In this document: positions 34,228 through 46,100 of the stretch, in pieces | How positions within the stretch are numbered: position 1 is the first letter of the stretch | Layout: each line of letters opens with the position of its first letter | Assembly (NCBI GenBank): GCA_963281255.1 | Contig: OY725498.1 | Coordinates: forward strand, 2,604,001 to 2,668,000 | Direction of reading: 5' to 3' | DNA from: Aphrocallistes beatrix | Lineage: Eukaryota > Porifera > Hexactinellida > Sceptrulophora > Aphrocallistidae | Length of the DNA: 64,000 bases | Made by a program: the position numbers and the translations under genes | The notes under the pieces: generated by a model | Databases searched by the model: none | Seen by the model: only the letters and a program-made list of their open reading frames with translations | Told to the model about the DNA's origin: nothing

Positions 34228-34577
34228 CAGTGGTTCTCAACCGGGGTGCCGCGGCACCCTGGGGTGCCATTTGCTTCCTCTAGGGGTGCCGCAGGCCTTA
34301 CCACACTTACATACTGCTATATTTTATTTTCTATTGATACCATTGTCAATGTTGAATTTGATGATTGTCCTCTGACAATCCTCTGGAATAATTTATTACA
34401 CAATAATTTCCTAGTTTATTAATTAGTTATTCTATAATAAAGTCGTAATAATTCTAATCAATCTCCATTTTTAATATCATTTGTTCATTGGCCTGCCCCT
34501 AAGTCAAATTAAGGGGTGCCGCTGAAAGGTATAAGTTTAGAAAGGGTGCCGCGAGAAGAAAAAGGTGAGAAACACTG
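34228..34577. mobile_element. hAT-type non-autonomous element, 350 bp
   Basis: CAGTGGTTCTCAACC at the left, GAGAAACACTG at the right, 8-bp target duplication CTATAACT at 34220-34227 and 34578-34585. The opposite arm of the surrounding palindrome (36505-36530) shows the empty site. Confidence 0.9.
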
Positions 34578-35249
34578 CTATAACTAGTCTTTATTTCGGT
34601 GAGAAATGTATTATTATTGAATAGGAAGTAGCATATGGTGAATTTATTGGTCATATTGGCATACTTGAAATATTTGTGGTTCTTGAGTTTTGCGGTTTTC
34701 ACACCTTTCCATATATGGTAATACTGTTGATAACTTGGAATTGGTTAGCGTTAGACATGCGAAATGTATTATTAATTTATTATTGAATAGGAAGTCATAT
34801 ATAAGGAATCAATTGAGCATATCGACTTATCCTAAATGCTTCTAGTTTTTGATTTTTGCGGTTTTCACACCTCCATATATGATCATATTATAGACTTCTT
34901 TAGAGAAGGATTGAAGCCTCCCATGCTCGGGGTTTGTAATTTGAGTCTGAAGGATTAACTGGAGTCCTGGGCCAAAATGACTTCTAGAAGGGCTAGAGAC
35001 ACGATCTCGGGTCCATATAGGGGATTTTGAGGACGGCGAGTTCAATAGCGCCATTTCCAACACCGCTTGGTGTCATCTTTAAGGTCCAAAGGTCATATTT
35101 CAAGGTTATTGGGTGAATTTTGCTAGTGTTTGCCCATTTTATCTGTCTAACTAATAAACGGTGAGAGATGGCTGATTGTAATGAGACGCAGTAGTGTATT
35201 GGAGCCAAAATTTAATATTTATTGTCTTCAACGTTGTATATACTTAACA

Positions 35250-35765
35250 TTAGTTGGAGAGCTTGTCTTGCCTCTTGAGGCATCCCAAAGACTTTTCTTT
35301 GTTACTTACATTGACGACATGAGCTTTCAATAGAATGTTAGCTAAAGTAGTACATGCAGCCTTACTACCTGCTAAAGGTACATCTACAAAGGATAATAGC
35401 TCAGCAAAATGAAAGCGGCAACGCATTTTAGCCTGGTCATGCAAATTATAGGCATTGTGTACAAAAAAGACGGTTGACATAGTCGGCACACTCAGTCCAC
35501 CTCTATTCAAATTATCTAGGAACTCAAATGACACCTCGTTACCATCTTCATCGCCAATGATCTCCATACTAGTGCTATCACCATATTTATAAACAAGGTA
35601 TCCGGCCAAATAAACAACTTTATGCTTAAGGGTATCATCAAACCTCAAGAGTTCTTGAGTGTCTTGAGGAGTGATTTCGTCAATGAGTTCACTTCGCTCA
35701 GCTGGATTTTCGGAAGTTGTACAATTTTTGTCGCAATCAAGCACACTAGAACTAGATTCTGGCAC
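35250..35765 (-). pseudogene. C-terminal part of a P-element-like transposase
   Basis: A 171-residue open frame with HKVVYLAGYLVYKYG, followed by NLNRGGLSVPT and a long helix-rich tail. The AGYL/V block followed by a GGL..P segment is what I recall at the C-terminus of THAP9/P-element transposases. It lacks the THAP zinc finger, the GTP-binding part and the catalytic core. It occupies the single-copy centre of the 3.1 kb palindrome, with the ends of the arms starting within 50 bp on one side and 120 bp on the other. It has no stop for its length, so it could be recent or by chance open. A domesticated gene is less likely. Confidence 0.5.
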
Positions 35766-37205
35766 AATGTCATGCTTAATGAGTGTTTACAATTTTAGCT
35801 GCAGCCATTACATTACTGCATATACAACGTTGTAATAGACATAGTGTTGTGATATGCATATAATGTTTATGTAATTACATATAGGACAATAAATATCAAA
35901 TTTTGGCTCCAATACACTACTGCGTCTCATTACAATCAGCCATCTCTCACCGTTTATTAGTTAGAAAAATGGGTAAACATTACCAAAATACACCCATTAA
36001 CCTTGAAATATGACCTTTGGACCTTAAAGATGACACCAAGCGGTGTTGGAAATGGCGCTATTGAACTCGCCGTCCTCAAAATCCCCTATATGGACCCGAG
36101 ATCGTGTCTCTAGCCCTTCTAGAATTCATTTTGGCTCAGGACTCAAGTTAATCCTTCAGACTCAAATTACAAACCCCGAGCATGGGAGGCTTCAGTCCTT
36201 TTCTAAAGAAATCTATAATATGATCATATATGGAGGTGTGAAAACCACAAAAATAAAAAAACTAGAAGCATTTAGGATAAGTCGATATGCTCAATTGATT
36301 CCTATACGTATATGACTTCCTATTCAATAATAATACATTTCCCATGTCTAACGCTAACCAATTCCAAGTTATCAACATTATTACCATATATGGAAAGGTG
36401 TGAAAACCGCAAAACTCAAGAACCACAAATATTTCAAGTATGCCAATATGACCAATGAATTCACTATATGCGACTTCCTATTCAACAATAATACATTTCT
36501 CACCGAAATAACGACTAGTTATAGTGATAGGCAATAGACTCAAGTTACAGGACCCGAGTATGAGACCCTCCAGTCCTTAGATAAAGGAGTCTATGATATC
36601 AGTACATATTGAGAAACATTTGGATCAGATTTTGGTGATGTGAAAAAAGTGCAATTTTGGGTGATTTTGCAAAATGTACTTGATCTCGTGAAATAATAAC
36701 TTTCTCTCGTTTCTGATAATGAATTCAATGGGTTTATGAAATATTTCCATAGTGAATGAAAGGTATCTGGTGATAAATCGCCATAGGACATCGATTATAA
36801 AGACATTTTTTACAGAAGTTGAGACCTTGATTCTCGATTTTCGCTGCGTGCCAGGACACATTTTTCCCCATAAAACTCACCTTACAAAACACAGTTCCAG
36901 GTCTTAGACTCGATAAATCTATTAAAATCATTGAGAATATTCAAATTACATTCTCTAAAGATCATAATAACCAAGATAGTTTGAGTATAAATCATTTTAT
37001 ACATAATGAAGCTTGTATCAGAACTTATGAGCCACCCTGTAGTACCAATAAACTTTAGGGGGTTAACTCATAAAATTCAAAATAAATACGGTCCAACAAG
37101 TACGATTAGATGATAGACCACTCAGTAATACAATGGAATTGACAATAAAAAAAATTTTCTATTTTTTTTATGTCAGGCGATGTTTTGCGAATGCGGTATC
37201 CTTAA

Positions 37206-37495
37206 ATGCTTCGATCATTAACTTTCTAATATTCCATTTAAACAAATTAGAAGCTGAAACATTGATTGCATTGTATAGAGTAATTGAGAAAAATAGTATT
37301 GGTTATATTATAAATGATGGAAGCAAAAAAATGCTGTTTAAAAATAACTACCTTCGTGATTCTAAAATATGTAAACAGGTATGCTTATAATTTACCTTTT
37401 TCATACAGAAAGTAAAGTAGCTACTAAGATTTAAGCTATATTTCTAGATTGTGAAAGTAATCATATAACGTAAAAGAAATTCGAGGTCACTAGCG
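37206..37495. other. No gene seen
   Basis: About 290 bp of unique AT-rich sequence between A6 and C2. Confidence 0.45.
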
Positions 37496-38447
37496 TTAAA
37501 CCATGTCAGATCATCATTTTAATGCTAAATTCGTGCTCAGCACTAAATTTCCATCAATTTGAATATATATTGGACACATTTGGAGAATCTTTTGGCTGCG
37601 GGTTCCTAGCAACGACCAGGAATGTGAAAAAATTCCTGGCCGTTGCTAAAAATTCTCCAAATATGGTCAATATATTTATCAAATTGCAGGAAATTCAATG
37701 CGGGACACGAATTCAGAATTCAAATGATGATCTGACATTGTTCAAAGAAGTTATTGATTTGGGATTCCGCGAGTACTATCGAATGTGGTATTTTTGGGTG
37801 GCCAGTCATCATTGACCAGTTTTTCACACTTGATGATGAAAATTTTTGATATACCATATTTTGAAGTTAAGTACTGCTATAAGTTGTCGAATAAGGATAT
37901 TTGTATGTTATTTAATTTTCGAAAGCAGTTAAAACTAATTGAAATTGATGAAAATCCTAAATCCTATATTCTGAGACATTTTTTTCAGGGATTATAAAGG
38001 TGATTACTTTTGTAAATTCAAAGTAGGGTCGAAAACTCAAGCGTTTTTGATAGATCTAGAAGGAGAGAACATAATGAACAGACAGATTTTTTTGATATTA
38101 CGAGTAAAGAGAGAATTATGAAAAAAGAGTGTCAAAATTGGTAAAACGAAAATTCCTCGACTGTTTTGGTGTTAATTTTTAACAATTTTCAAAATTTCAA
38201 AAATCTGTCTGCTCACATTAGATATATCATCAATTTATGAAAGAATTTGAAAAGTTTCTAAAGGATTGTAAGCATATTGTGCCCGATTTCTTCCTTGTAA
38301 ATTGACCAATCTTTTTTTTTAAAAATCTGTTGAATTATTTCGATTATTAATGCCGTTTTGGAGAAAACTACTATTCAAATCTGCGCTGAAAAATTAAATG
38401 AATCGATGGAAATAGTCAAAAGTTAGCTATTATGGGAAAGACCAACC
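37496..38447 (+). mobile_element. TTAA element family C, copy C2 (right part)
   Basis: Starts in the AACCATGTCAGATCATC block and ends GGGAAAGACCAACC before TTAA. It gives the uninterrupted version of the site used by A3. The frame 37522-37815 crosses its hairpin and is not a gene. Confidence 0.7.
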
Positions 38448-38451
38448 TTAA

Positions 38452-39411
38452 GGTTAATGTTTCCCATGGGACACTTTTTTTTTTCTAAAATGTGCCCAAA
38501 TTGCATTTTTATCATTTTTAGATCTTTATAGGGGTTCTAAACAATAATTCCGATTTTTATAACTCCAGCCCCAATATTTCGCCACTTTGAGTCATTTGTA
38601 TCACCCGATGTCGCTCTAAAAACGACACATTTTAAATGCGAAATGTCCCACAGCTATAACTTCTTCTAACAGTGCCAGATCATCTTTTTAATGCTGAATT
38701 CAATTTGATATATATCCCGCGGTTGGCTAGGAATGTTGAAAGTGAAAATGAAAGTACATTGAAAGTGAAAATGAAAGTGGGGTTTTCTCTATTTATACTT
38801 TTGAGACGTAGCCAGGCGAGGGTTATATTGACCATATTTGGAAACATTTTTATTTGACCGTGCCTAGCAACGGCCAGGAATTTTTTCACATTCCTGACCG
38901 TTGCTAGGAAAAGGCTACCAAAATATTCTCCAAGTATGGTCAATGTATTTATCAAATTGCTGGAAATTTTTAGCTGAGCACGAATTCATTATTAAAATAA
39001 CGACTTGGCATAGTCAAATAAAGTTATAGATATGGGATTTCGGCGGATACTATCGGATAAGGTCATTTTTGGGCCCCCAGTCATAACTAACAACTTTTTC
39101 ACACTTTTAAAGGTATCATGATGTGAAAATATTTGATATGCCATATTTTGAAGTTAAGTACTACTATAAGTTGTTGATTTAGGATGTTTAGATGTTATTT
39201 AATACTAGGACACAGTGAAAACTAATGGAAATCAAGCCTTTCCGAAGAAAATTGTTTTGTAACCTGTTTTTAGCACTCAAAAAATTTTTCTTGCTTATTG
39301 AGCTCCCGATTAGTGTATTTTTGCAGATAACTCATCGAGAACAGTTTACACAAAAATATTGGAGAAAATAATGAAAACTTTTTGAATTAGTTTTGGAAGG
39401 AAACACCAACC
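38452..39411 (+). mobile_element. TTAA element family B, copy B4
   Basis: GGTTAATGTTTCCCATGGG to GGAAACACCAACC with TTAA at 38448-38451 and 39412-39415. Internally deleted compared with B1 (missing about 250 bp near 39275), and it carries a micro-element. Confidence 0.8.
38716..38822 (+). mobile_element. Second CCC/GGG micro-element, 107 bp
   Basis: CCCGCGG...GCGAGGG, with AGGAATGTTGAAAGTGAAAA and CTATTTATACTTTTGAG shared with the complement of 32302-32401. B1 has the uninterrupted TTTGATATATATATTGACC. The flanks here are TAT-rich, not TTAA. Confidence 0.65.
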
Positions 39412-39587
39412 TTAATGAAAATAGTTACTTTAATTTTACATTTTATCAACTTTTCAATATTGGATATAAAAGGAGTTTAAAAATTTTTAGGCTAAAGGGA
39501 AGGTTGAGAATGGGGTTAATATGATTTAATTCGTCTATAATAGGGTTAAAACTTACAATATATCTAGCATGATTTTTATTTATTGCA

Positions 39588-39609
39588 TCCTTACTATTAA
39601 AACTCGATG

Positions 39610-39670
<61 letters not shown>

Positions 39671-40163
39671 GTAACGAATTGATTGAAGAAACTGCCGGGC
39701 GCAGAAGGCTGATTTTTGGCATGTGGGAATCTTTTGGCTATGGCTCCAGTAAGTTCTGAGTTCAGAGCAAAATGTCGACTCATCATGGAATTATGACGTC
39801 ATTGTCACATTTTTAAAAGTTAAGCAACACAGTTATTCGGGCATAACTCAGCCATTATAGGAGATAGAAGGCTGAAATTTTAATAGAATCTGTATACTAA
39901 CATACCTTACATATGATGCGACTTTCATCAAAAAATGATGACTCATCACTTTGTTATGACGTCATCATTACGCATCAAAAATTTTAAAATTGACAATTTG
40001 GTGATTTTTCGAGTGATATCGACTAGCACAATAGAACAGACATATTTAGAGATGTTATCTCCCTTATAATTAACCAATGTGACTCCAGGCGACCGAAGGG
40101 AGCCTCCGGCGGACACAAAGTGTCCGCCAGCCGCGCAGCGCAAGCAAGCGCGAAGCGCGCTTG
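39588..40163 (+). mobile_element. Helitron-like element D6, complete
   Basis: TCCTTACTATTAAAACTCGA (after A) to GCGAAGCGCGCTTG (before T). (TA)n at 39616-39668, intact hairpin stem GGCGGACAC with AAA loop at about 40107-40127. Confidence 0.85.
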
Positions 40164-40169
40164 TAGACT

Positions 40170-41075
40170 TAAAATGGGAGACAATGAGAGACATTTTAAT
40201 CATTTTTAGATCCCTAAAGGGGTTCTAAACATTAATTTCGATTTTTAGAATTCAATGCTAATATTTTGCCAATTAGAGCCACTTGTACCACCTGGTGTCA
40301 CCCAAAAAAGGACACATTTTTGAAGCGAAATGTCTCATATCCATAACTTCCTTGAACCATGTCAGATCATCATTTTAATGCTAAATTTGTGCTCAGCACT
40401 ATATTCCCAGCAATTTGATATACGTATATATTGGACACATTTGGAGAAATTCTTTGGCTGTGGGTTCCTAGCAACGGCCAGGAGTGTGAAAAGTTAAGTA
40501 CTGCTATAAGTTGTCGAATAAGGATATTTGCATGTTATTTAATATCCCAAAGCAATTAAAACTAATGAAAATTGAGGGACATATACGTATAACTATTTTT
40601 AAAATCCTATTTTCTGATACTTTTTTTTCAGCAATTATAAAGGTGATAACTTTTTGTAAATTCAATATAGGGACGAAAACTCAACGGTTTTTGATAGATC
40701 TCGAAGAGTAGAACAAAATTAACAGACTGATTCTAGATAATACAAATAAAAAGAATATAATGAAAAAAATAGTGTCAAATTACTAAAAATAAAATTCCTC
40801 GGGTGTTTCGGTGTGAATTTTTAACTATTTTCAAAATTTCAAAAATCTGTCTGTTCATTGGATCATCGATTTATGAACGAATTTGAAAAGTTTCTAAAGG
40901 ATTGTAAGCATATTGTGTCCGATTTCTTCCTTGTAAAATGACCAAACTTTTTTTAAAGAATTTAATCTGTTGAATTATTTCAATTATTAATGCAGTTGTG
41001 CAGATAACTCTGCGATTCAAATCTGCACTGAAAAAATTAAATGAATCGGTTTAAAAAGTCAAAAGTTAGCTACTG
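40170..41075 (+). mobile_element. TTAA element family C, copy C3, truncated
   Basis: Parallel to C1 and C2 from the ATTTTTAGATCCCTAAAGG block to GTCAAAAGTTAGCTA. About 260 bp are missing at 40495 between two GAAAAGTT-like points, and the right terminal repeat is gone. It ends 220 bp before the creatine kinase. Confidence 0.7.
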
Positions 41076-41246
41076 TACTAGTATAGAGTTACCTATACAG
41101 CCTAATACAATAGTGGTCTACTCTAGTCTTAAAAGTGCTGTTAATTTATTAATTTCGATACCCCATTCAGCCCGGTTAAAATTTTTTTCTATTTTTACAT
41201 TAACATTTTTCAATAGATTATACTCATCTTGAGTTTTCATATACCC

Positions 41247-41258
41247 TCCAATTTTCAG
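41247..41258 (+). promoter_or_regulatory. Possible 3' splice site in the creatine kinase 5' leader
   Basis: A pyrimidine-rich stretch ending CCAATTTTCAG, 36 bp before the start codon. It would allow an upstream non-coding exon. Suggestive only. Confidence 0.3.
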
Positions 41259-41294
41259 CCATATTTTATTCTTTAGTTATTTCGAATTCCCATA

Positions 41295-43607
41295 ATGGGT
41301 TGTGGCTCGTCAACTCTGTCCTCCAAACCTCTTCCTAACCCGAAATTGTCTAGTGAAGTTTTTCTTTTGAAAAATCATGACGCAAAAACTGATCCAAAAA
41401 TTCATAGCACCCCAAACTTTCCTTTTCTTGCTAAGCACAACAATTATATGGCAGAATGTTTGACAGAAGAAATTTATGAAAAATTGTTCAATTTAGCAAC
41501 TAAAGCTGGCTTCACAGTTGATCATGCTATACAAACTGGTGTAGATAATCCAGGGCATCCCTACATTAAGACAGTTGGATGTGTTGCCGGTGATGAAGAG
41601 TCATATGCTGTATTCGCAGATTTATTTGATCCTGTAATATCCAAAAGACATAATGGTTATGGGATCAATGATAAGCATTTCAGTGATATTGATTCTACTA
41701 AATTAATCGGTGGGAAAATGGACCCTAAATACGTTATATCTAGTCGCATTCGTACGGGTCGTAATATACGTGGTTTTTCTCTACCACCGCACTGTACAAG
41801 AGAAGAGCGACGCATTATTGAAAACATTGCAAGAGAACTTCTAACTAGTTTCACTGGTGATTTGCAGGGCGAGTATTACTCATTGAGAAATATGAGTATT
41901 CATGAGCAACAAAGGTTGATTGATGACCACTTTCTATTTGATAAACCGGTTTCGCCACTACTTTTGGCTTCTCGTATGGCTCGTGATTGGCCAGATGCTC
42001 GTGGCATATGGTATAACTCTAAAAGGAATTTTTTAATTTGGGTGAATGAAGAAGATCATACGCGTATAATTTCAATGCAAGAAGGCGGCAATATGCACGA
42101 TGTTTTCACCAGATTTTGTAATGGATTAAAAAATTTTGAGCTGGAATTAGCAGTACAAAGCAAAGAATTCATGTGGAATCAACATTTAGGATATATTTTA
42201 ACTTGTCCATCTAATTTGGGTACAGGATTGCGAGCTGGCGTTCATCTTAGGATACCCAATCTTTCTGTTTCTCCTCTATTTGATGAAATACTTTCTTCTT
42301 TGCGACTCCAAAAGAGAGGTACTGGTGGAGTAGATACAGATTTCAAAAACGGCATTTTTGATATTTCAAACATAGATAGAATTGGTTTCACAGAAGTTCA
42401 ACTGGTACAAATAGTAGTTGATGGTGTAGAGTTATTAATTCAAATGGAAAAGCGGCTTGAAAATAAATCCTGGATACATGATTTATTACCTCTACATCTC
42501 AAGAATCAAGACCCTCTTGTAGACTATCCAAATATTTCTACACACAACAACTACATGTCTAAGTATCTTTCTCCTTTGATTTATTCGTCGTTAAAAATGA
42601 AGACAACGCAATCTGGATTCACAATTGATCAAGCAATACAAACTGGCGTCGACAATCCTGGGCACCCTTTTATCAAGACTGTCGGTTGTGTTGCCGGAGA
42701 TGAGGAGTCTTATGATATTTTTTCAGATCTTTTTAATCCTATTATAGAAGACAGACATCATGGGTATAATCAGAATGCTTGTCATAAAACTGATCTTAAT
42801 CCAGACAACTTAAATGGTGAGACGGATTTAGATACTAATTACGTTATATCATCCCGAGTCCGAACGGGTCGTAATATTCGTGGCTATTCACTACCACCAC
42901 AATGTACTAGAGAGGAGAGGAGGGATGTTGAAAACATTATCACGAATGCTTTATCTAGTTTCAAAAATGATTTTGAAGGCGCATATTATTCATTGAAAAA
43001 TTTGACTGATTCGGAGCAGCAAAAATTAATTGATGATCATTTTCTTTTTGATAAACCAGTTTCTCCACTACTTTTAGCATCTCGAATGGCTCGTGACTGG
43101 CCAGATGCACGTGGCATATGGCATAATTCTAAGAAGAACTTTTTAATTTGGCTAAATGAAGAAGATCATACGCGTATTATTTCAATGCAAGAGGGTGGAA
43201 ATATTCGCGAGGTTTTTACTAGATTTTGTGATGGTTTAAGAATATTTGAATCTGAATTGAATGCGCAAAACAAAGAATTTATGTGGAATCAACATTTAGG
43301 CTTTATTCATACTTGTCCTTCTAATCTTGGAACAGGGTTACGTGCCAGTGTACATATTAGATTGCCAAAACTTTCTCAGGTTTCTGAGTTTCCAGATATT
43401 CTGAAAAACCTTCATCTACAAAAACGAGGTACTCATGGAGTCGATACTGAGGCCACTGGAGGGGTCTATGACATCTCAAATTTGGATCGTTTAGGATATT
43501 CTGAGGTTGAATTGGTCCAAATATTAATTGATGGAGTAACAAGACTTATTCAGATTGAGAAATCACTTGAAACTGGTAAAGCGATCACTGATATTATTTC
43601 TATTTAG
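41295..43607 (+). CDS. Two-domain creatine kinase, flagellar type, N-myristoylation signal
   Basis: A 770-residue intact frame with two fused creatine kinase units: domain 1 about residues 43-405, domain 2 about 411-770. Creatine kinase transfers phosphate between ATP and creatine as an energy buffer and shuttle. Both units keep the reactive cysteine in [11 protein letters not shown] (C304, C674), the NEED acidic box (N251 and N621 onward), the [11 protein letters not shown] nucleotide-binding arginines, the HNNYM region and the LQKRGT.GVDT mobile loop. [11 protein letters not shown] and KRGTGGVD mark creatine rather than arginine kinase. The first residues, MGCGSS, fit N-myristoylation at Gly2 and palmitoylation at Cys3, as in the membrane-bound flagellar kinase of sperm, which in sea urchin has three domains. 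There is no intron in the coding region and no nearby host gene. Base composition matches the host. The start is fixed by the MGCGSS signal. A retrocopy origin is possible but decay is absent. Confidence 0.93.
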   Translation: MGCGSSTLSSKPLPNPKLSSEVFLLKNHDAKTDPKIHSTPNFPFLAKHNNYMAECLTEEIYEKLFNLATKAGFTVDHAIQTGVDNPGHPYIKTVGCVAGDEESYAVFADLFDPVISKRHNGYGINDKHFSDIDSTKLIGGKMDPKYVISSRIRTGRNIRGFSLPPHCTREERRIIENIARELLTSFTGDLQGEYYSLRNMSIHEQQRLIDDHFLFDKPVSPLLLASRMARDWPDARGIWYNSKRNFLIWVNEEDHTRIISMQEGGNMHDVFTRFCNGLKNFELELAVQSKEFMWNQHLGYILTCPSNLGTGLRAGVHLRIPNLSVSPLFDEILSSLRLQKRGTGGVDTDFKNGIFDISNIDRIGFTEVQLVQIVVDGVELLIQMEKRLENKSWIHDLLPLHLKNQDPLVDYPNISTHNNYMSKYLSPLIYSSLKMKTTQSGFTIDQAIQTGVDNPGHPFIKTVGCVAGDEESYDIFSDLFNPIIEDRHHGYNQNACHKTDLNPDNLNGETDLDTNYVISSRVRTGRNIRGYSLPPQCTREERRDVENIITNALSSFKNDFEGAYYSLKNLTDSEQQKLIDDHFLFDKPVSPLLLASRMARDWPDARGIWHNSKKNFLIWLNEEDHTRIISMQEGGNIREVFTRFCDGLRIFESELNAQNKEFMWNQHLGFIHTCPSNLGTGLRASVHIRLPKLSQVSEFPDILKNLHLQKRGTHGVDTEATGGVYDISNLDRLGYSEVELVQILIDGVTRLIQIEKSLETGKAITDIISI

Positions 43608-45073
43608 TTTTTAATCCAAATTGTCCTGTATTTTATTCATACATCTATGCTATTTATCAATTTTTAATACGATATCGTTTTATTTAAAGATGCATTTAAC
43701 CTTATCTGCTTTATTTACTTAAATCACTATCAATTTACTTTTATTTATATTGTTTTCTTTATCAAAATTCAATTTGTTTAAATTGTGCTATTTATTCATT
43801 ATCAATGCATATATTCTTTTCTCATAAATGTTATTGTTCTCTATTTTCAATTTATTTTAATTTTAGTACTTTTGAAATAATCAATGCTATTAGATCTTCA
43901 CCATTAATGTACTTCCTATCGATTTATCAATGATTGCTACAATTAATGCTGATGATACAGCATTCTGGCATTTCCCAGTCCACAGTTTACTAGATAATGA
44001 TTTTGTATTTTTCTAAATTTTGAATTAATTAACTCTACGATTGTATTAATATACTCTAAATCAGTATGGTTACGGAACATTTCGAATTCCATTATTTTGA
44101 TTATTATTGTAAAATTGTTGAACATCCCAATTCCAAATTTAATAAAAGTGGATAGTGATCATTTCTCATGTTTATTTGGGTATAATTCAAAGATAATGCT
44201 TCGCTAGCCTATATAATGTTAGAAATTCAACCCAATGTTAGAAATTCAAATTTCTCATTTAAAAAGCTAATAATATCTCGCAAGAATTATGAGAAAAAAT
44301 AATACATAACTCCAAATTATTTTTTGAATGTTTTTTTTACAAAACGCCTTCAATAATGCGAAACTTAATTTGTAATCCAACATTGAAGGATCTTTGGTTG
44401 ATTGGAAAGTACCGATGATTAACTCATCAATGTATTATGGATTTTGCTTACTCATTTCTAATTAAGTCATTTTGGGCGGGGAAACCTTAGAAATACGGGA
44501 TCCAAGCTATAGATTAATCTAAATTTAACAATTTTTCAACTGAGTGATGGTCTGTCAGAATGAAATTGAGAATTTCGTCTATTTGAATAAAAGTGTAATA
44601 TTTCTATTTTCTATGGTTAGATTTTAACCTCAACTAGTTTTCTTCATTTATAACCATAAAACAAATAACCACAAGTATATTGGCTATAGTTCACAGAAAC
44701 TAATCTTATCATAACTTAGCTTACTGATGTCAGTAAATATTTTGCATATTCCGATTGACTGTTTCAATTAGATATTCTGACTTGAATTTCAATCTGTGTT
44801 AAATACTGTAATTACTAACATTGAACATGATAGAATTAGAACTGAACGAAACCATCCCAAAGTTATTCTAGGCAGGTAGCACAAAGTATAATCTTAGTGC
44901 ACTGGAAGTAAGCCTGCACCGTATTTTGGATTCGATAGAACCGAATTTTTTGAGAATGTGTGACCAGAGTAAAGGATTTAAGATTGAATATTCGACTTTA
45001 CACCAGATTAAGTAACAATCAACTATCACTTAGAGATTATTGATCCGTATGCATTAGTAGCATAGTTTTTAAA
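43608..45073. other. Creatine kinase 3' region, then no gene
   Basis: T-rich sequence follows the stop, with the first AATAAA at 44141-44146, a plausible polyadenylation signal. A family I fragment lies at 44455-44525. Nothing else recognised. Confidence 0.45.
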
Positions 45074-45189
45074 AAAAGCCCCTCACAGACGGGCCAGAAG
45101 TGTGCTTCCACATTCCTTGGATGACGACACAATACATGTCATCCAAGGAATTTGGAAGCACACTTCTAGTCCGTCTGTGAGGGGCTTTT
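45074..45189. repeat. Long near-perfect hairpin, 49-bp arms
   Basis: Arms 45077-45125 and 45138-45186 pair at 46 of 49 positions around a 12-base loop, with outermost bases AGCCCCTCACAGACGG. No other copy is in the window. Confidence 0.9.
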
Positions 45190-45238
45190 CTTACATCAAT
45201 TAAAGTTTGTAGAATTAAAATTGTGGATGTAAATTTTG

Positions 45239-45870
45239 GCTGTGTCATCATGATGACATGAGCTTAATTAATTTGCATGGTTTTGTATAGTCATCTACAC
45301 TGAGCACTTTATACAATATATGTTTATTTCTATTTCATATCATTTTAACTCTATTAGTCATTTATAATTATTGCTGTGTCATCATGATGACGTAAGCATA
45401 ATTGATTAAGATAATTTTGTTGAGACATCTATATTGAACATTTTTTGGGCAATTGTTTATCTCAAAAAATTTTAGTTCTATATTGGCATTTATCATTAAA
45501 ATTAGGCGATGATGACGCGACAAGTTTTTAACCGCAAATTGCACAGAGGTCCTATGTCCGATGGATCTAGGAATGAAATAGGTTTTAGAGGGCCTCATAC
45601 GTACTTCACCAGTGTTACCAATCTCAAGTTTCTAGCTCTTCTAGTTTTTGTGCAATGAGCAAAATAATGAAATCACAAAATGCTACGTAATGATGATGAT
45701 TTAGCATATATTGAAAATCGTACGAATAGGTGCACATCTAAATATATGTCCGCAGCTTCACGAAAGATTTCAGGGCGATATCTTTTAAATTCTGGTCTGT
45801 GCACCACTTAAGGCCGGCCGGCCATACACCAGCATTCATTTTAGTAATGTGCTACTATATTATTATATTG
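45239..45870 (+). repeat. Dispersed repeat J, copy 1, with partial tandem duplication
   Basis: 45364-45870 matches 58428-58885. The opening TGTGTCATCATGATGAC block is duplicated (45243 and 45372), giving two head-to-tail units of about 130 bp. The right end is GC-rich (GGCCGGCCGGCC) and followed by a small hairpin region. The ends are not typical of a class I know. Confidence 0.65.
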
Positions 45871-46100
45871 GATCATAGATCCGATATAAAAATATAGGAA
45901 GCACACTAAAAATTCTCAATTTCATCTTGACAGACTATGTATATTTGTGTAGTCAAACTATATTACTAGTATATCACAAACTAGCAATAACCAAATAATC
46001 ATGATCGTTGAATTAATGTTTTTAGATTTGAATATTGTTGAAATAAGTTCATTAAATATAATACTTGTGAAATGTACTGCTGTGTTGGAATAGTGCAATA

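Larger units (their letters stand above)
33907..37039. mobile_element. Mariner-ended long palindrome, 3.1 kb
   Basis: Ends CAGGGAGGCTCATAAGTTCT and AGAACTTATGAGCCACCCTG between TA dinucleotides. Inversion symmetry continues inward: CAAGCTTCATTA..., TCTAAGACCTG, CTATTGCCTATCACTATAAC, a CTCACCGAAATAA block, the GATCTCGGGTCCATATAG block and finally TTTTGGCTCCAATACACTAC (35199 versus 35912). About 660 bp in the middle (35224-35882) are single copy. A hAT element interrupts the left arm, and the right arm has about 280 bp (near 36560-36850) that the left lacks. Confidence 0.75.
33526..37201 (+). mobile_element. TTAA element family A, copy A6, split by a 3.1 kb element
   Basis: 33526-33906 and 37040-37201 match consecutive parts of A1 (32280-32760 and 32780-32940), the right end being GAATGCGGTATCC then TTAA. 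The left end is missing; D5 borders it. Confidence 0.65.

Noticed and set aside
39580..39786. Frame with a run of alternating Tyr and Ile
   Set aside because: Translation of the (TA)n tract of D6.
41657..43542. Antisense frames within the kinase
   Set aside because: Short minus-strand shadows of a clear coding sequence.
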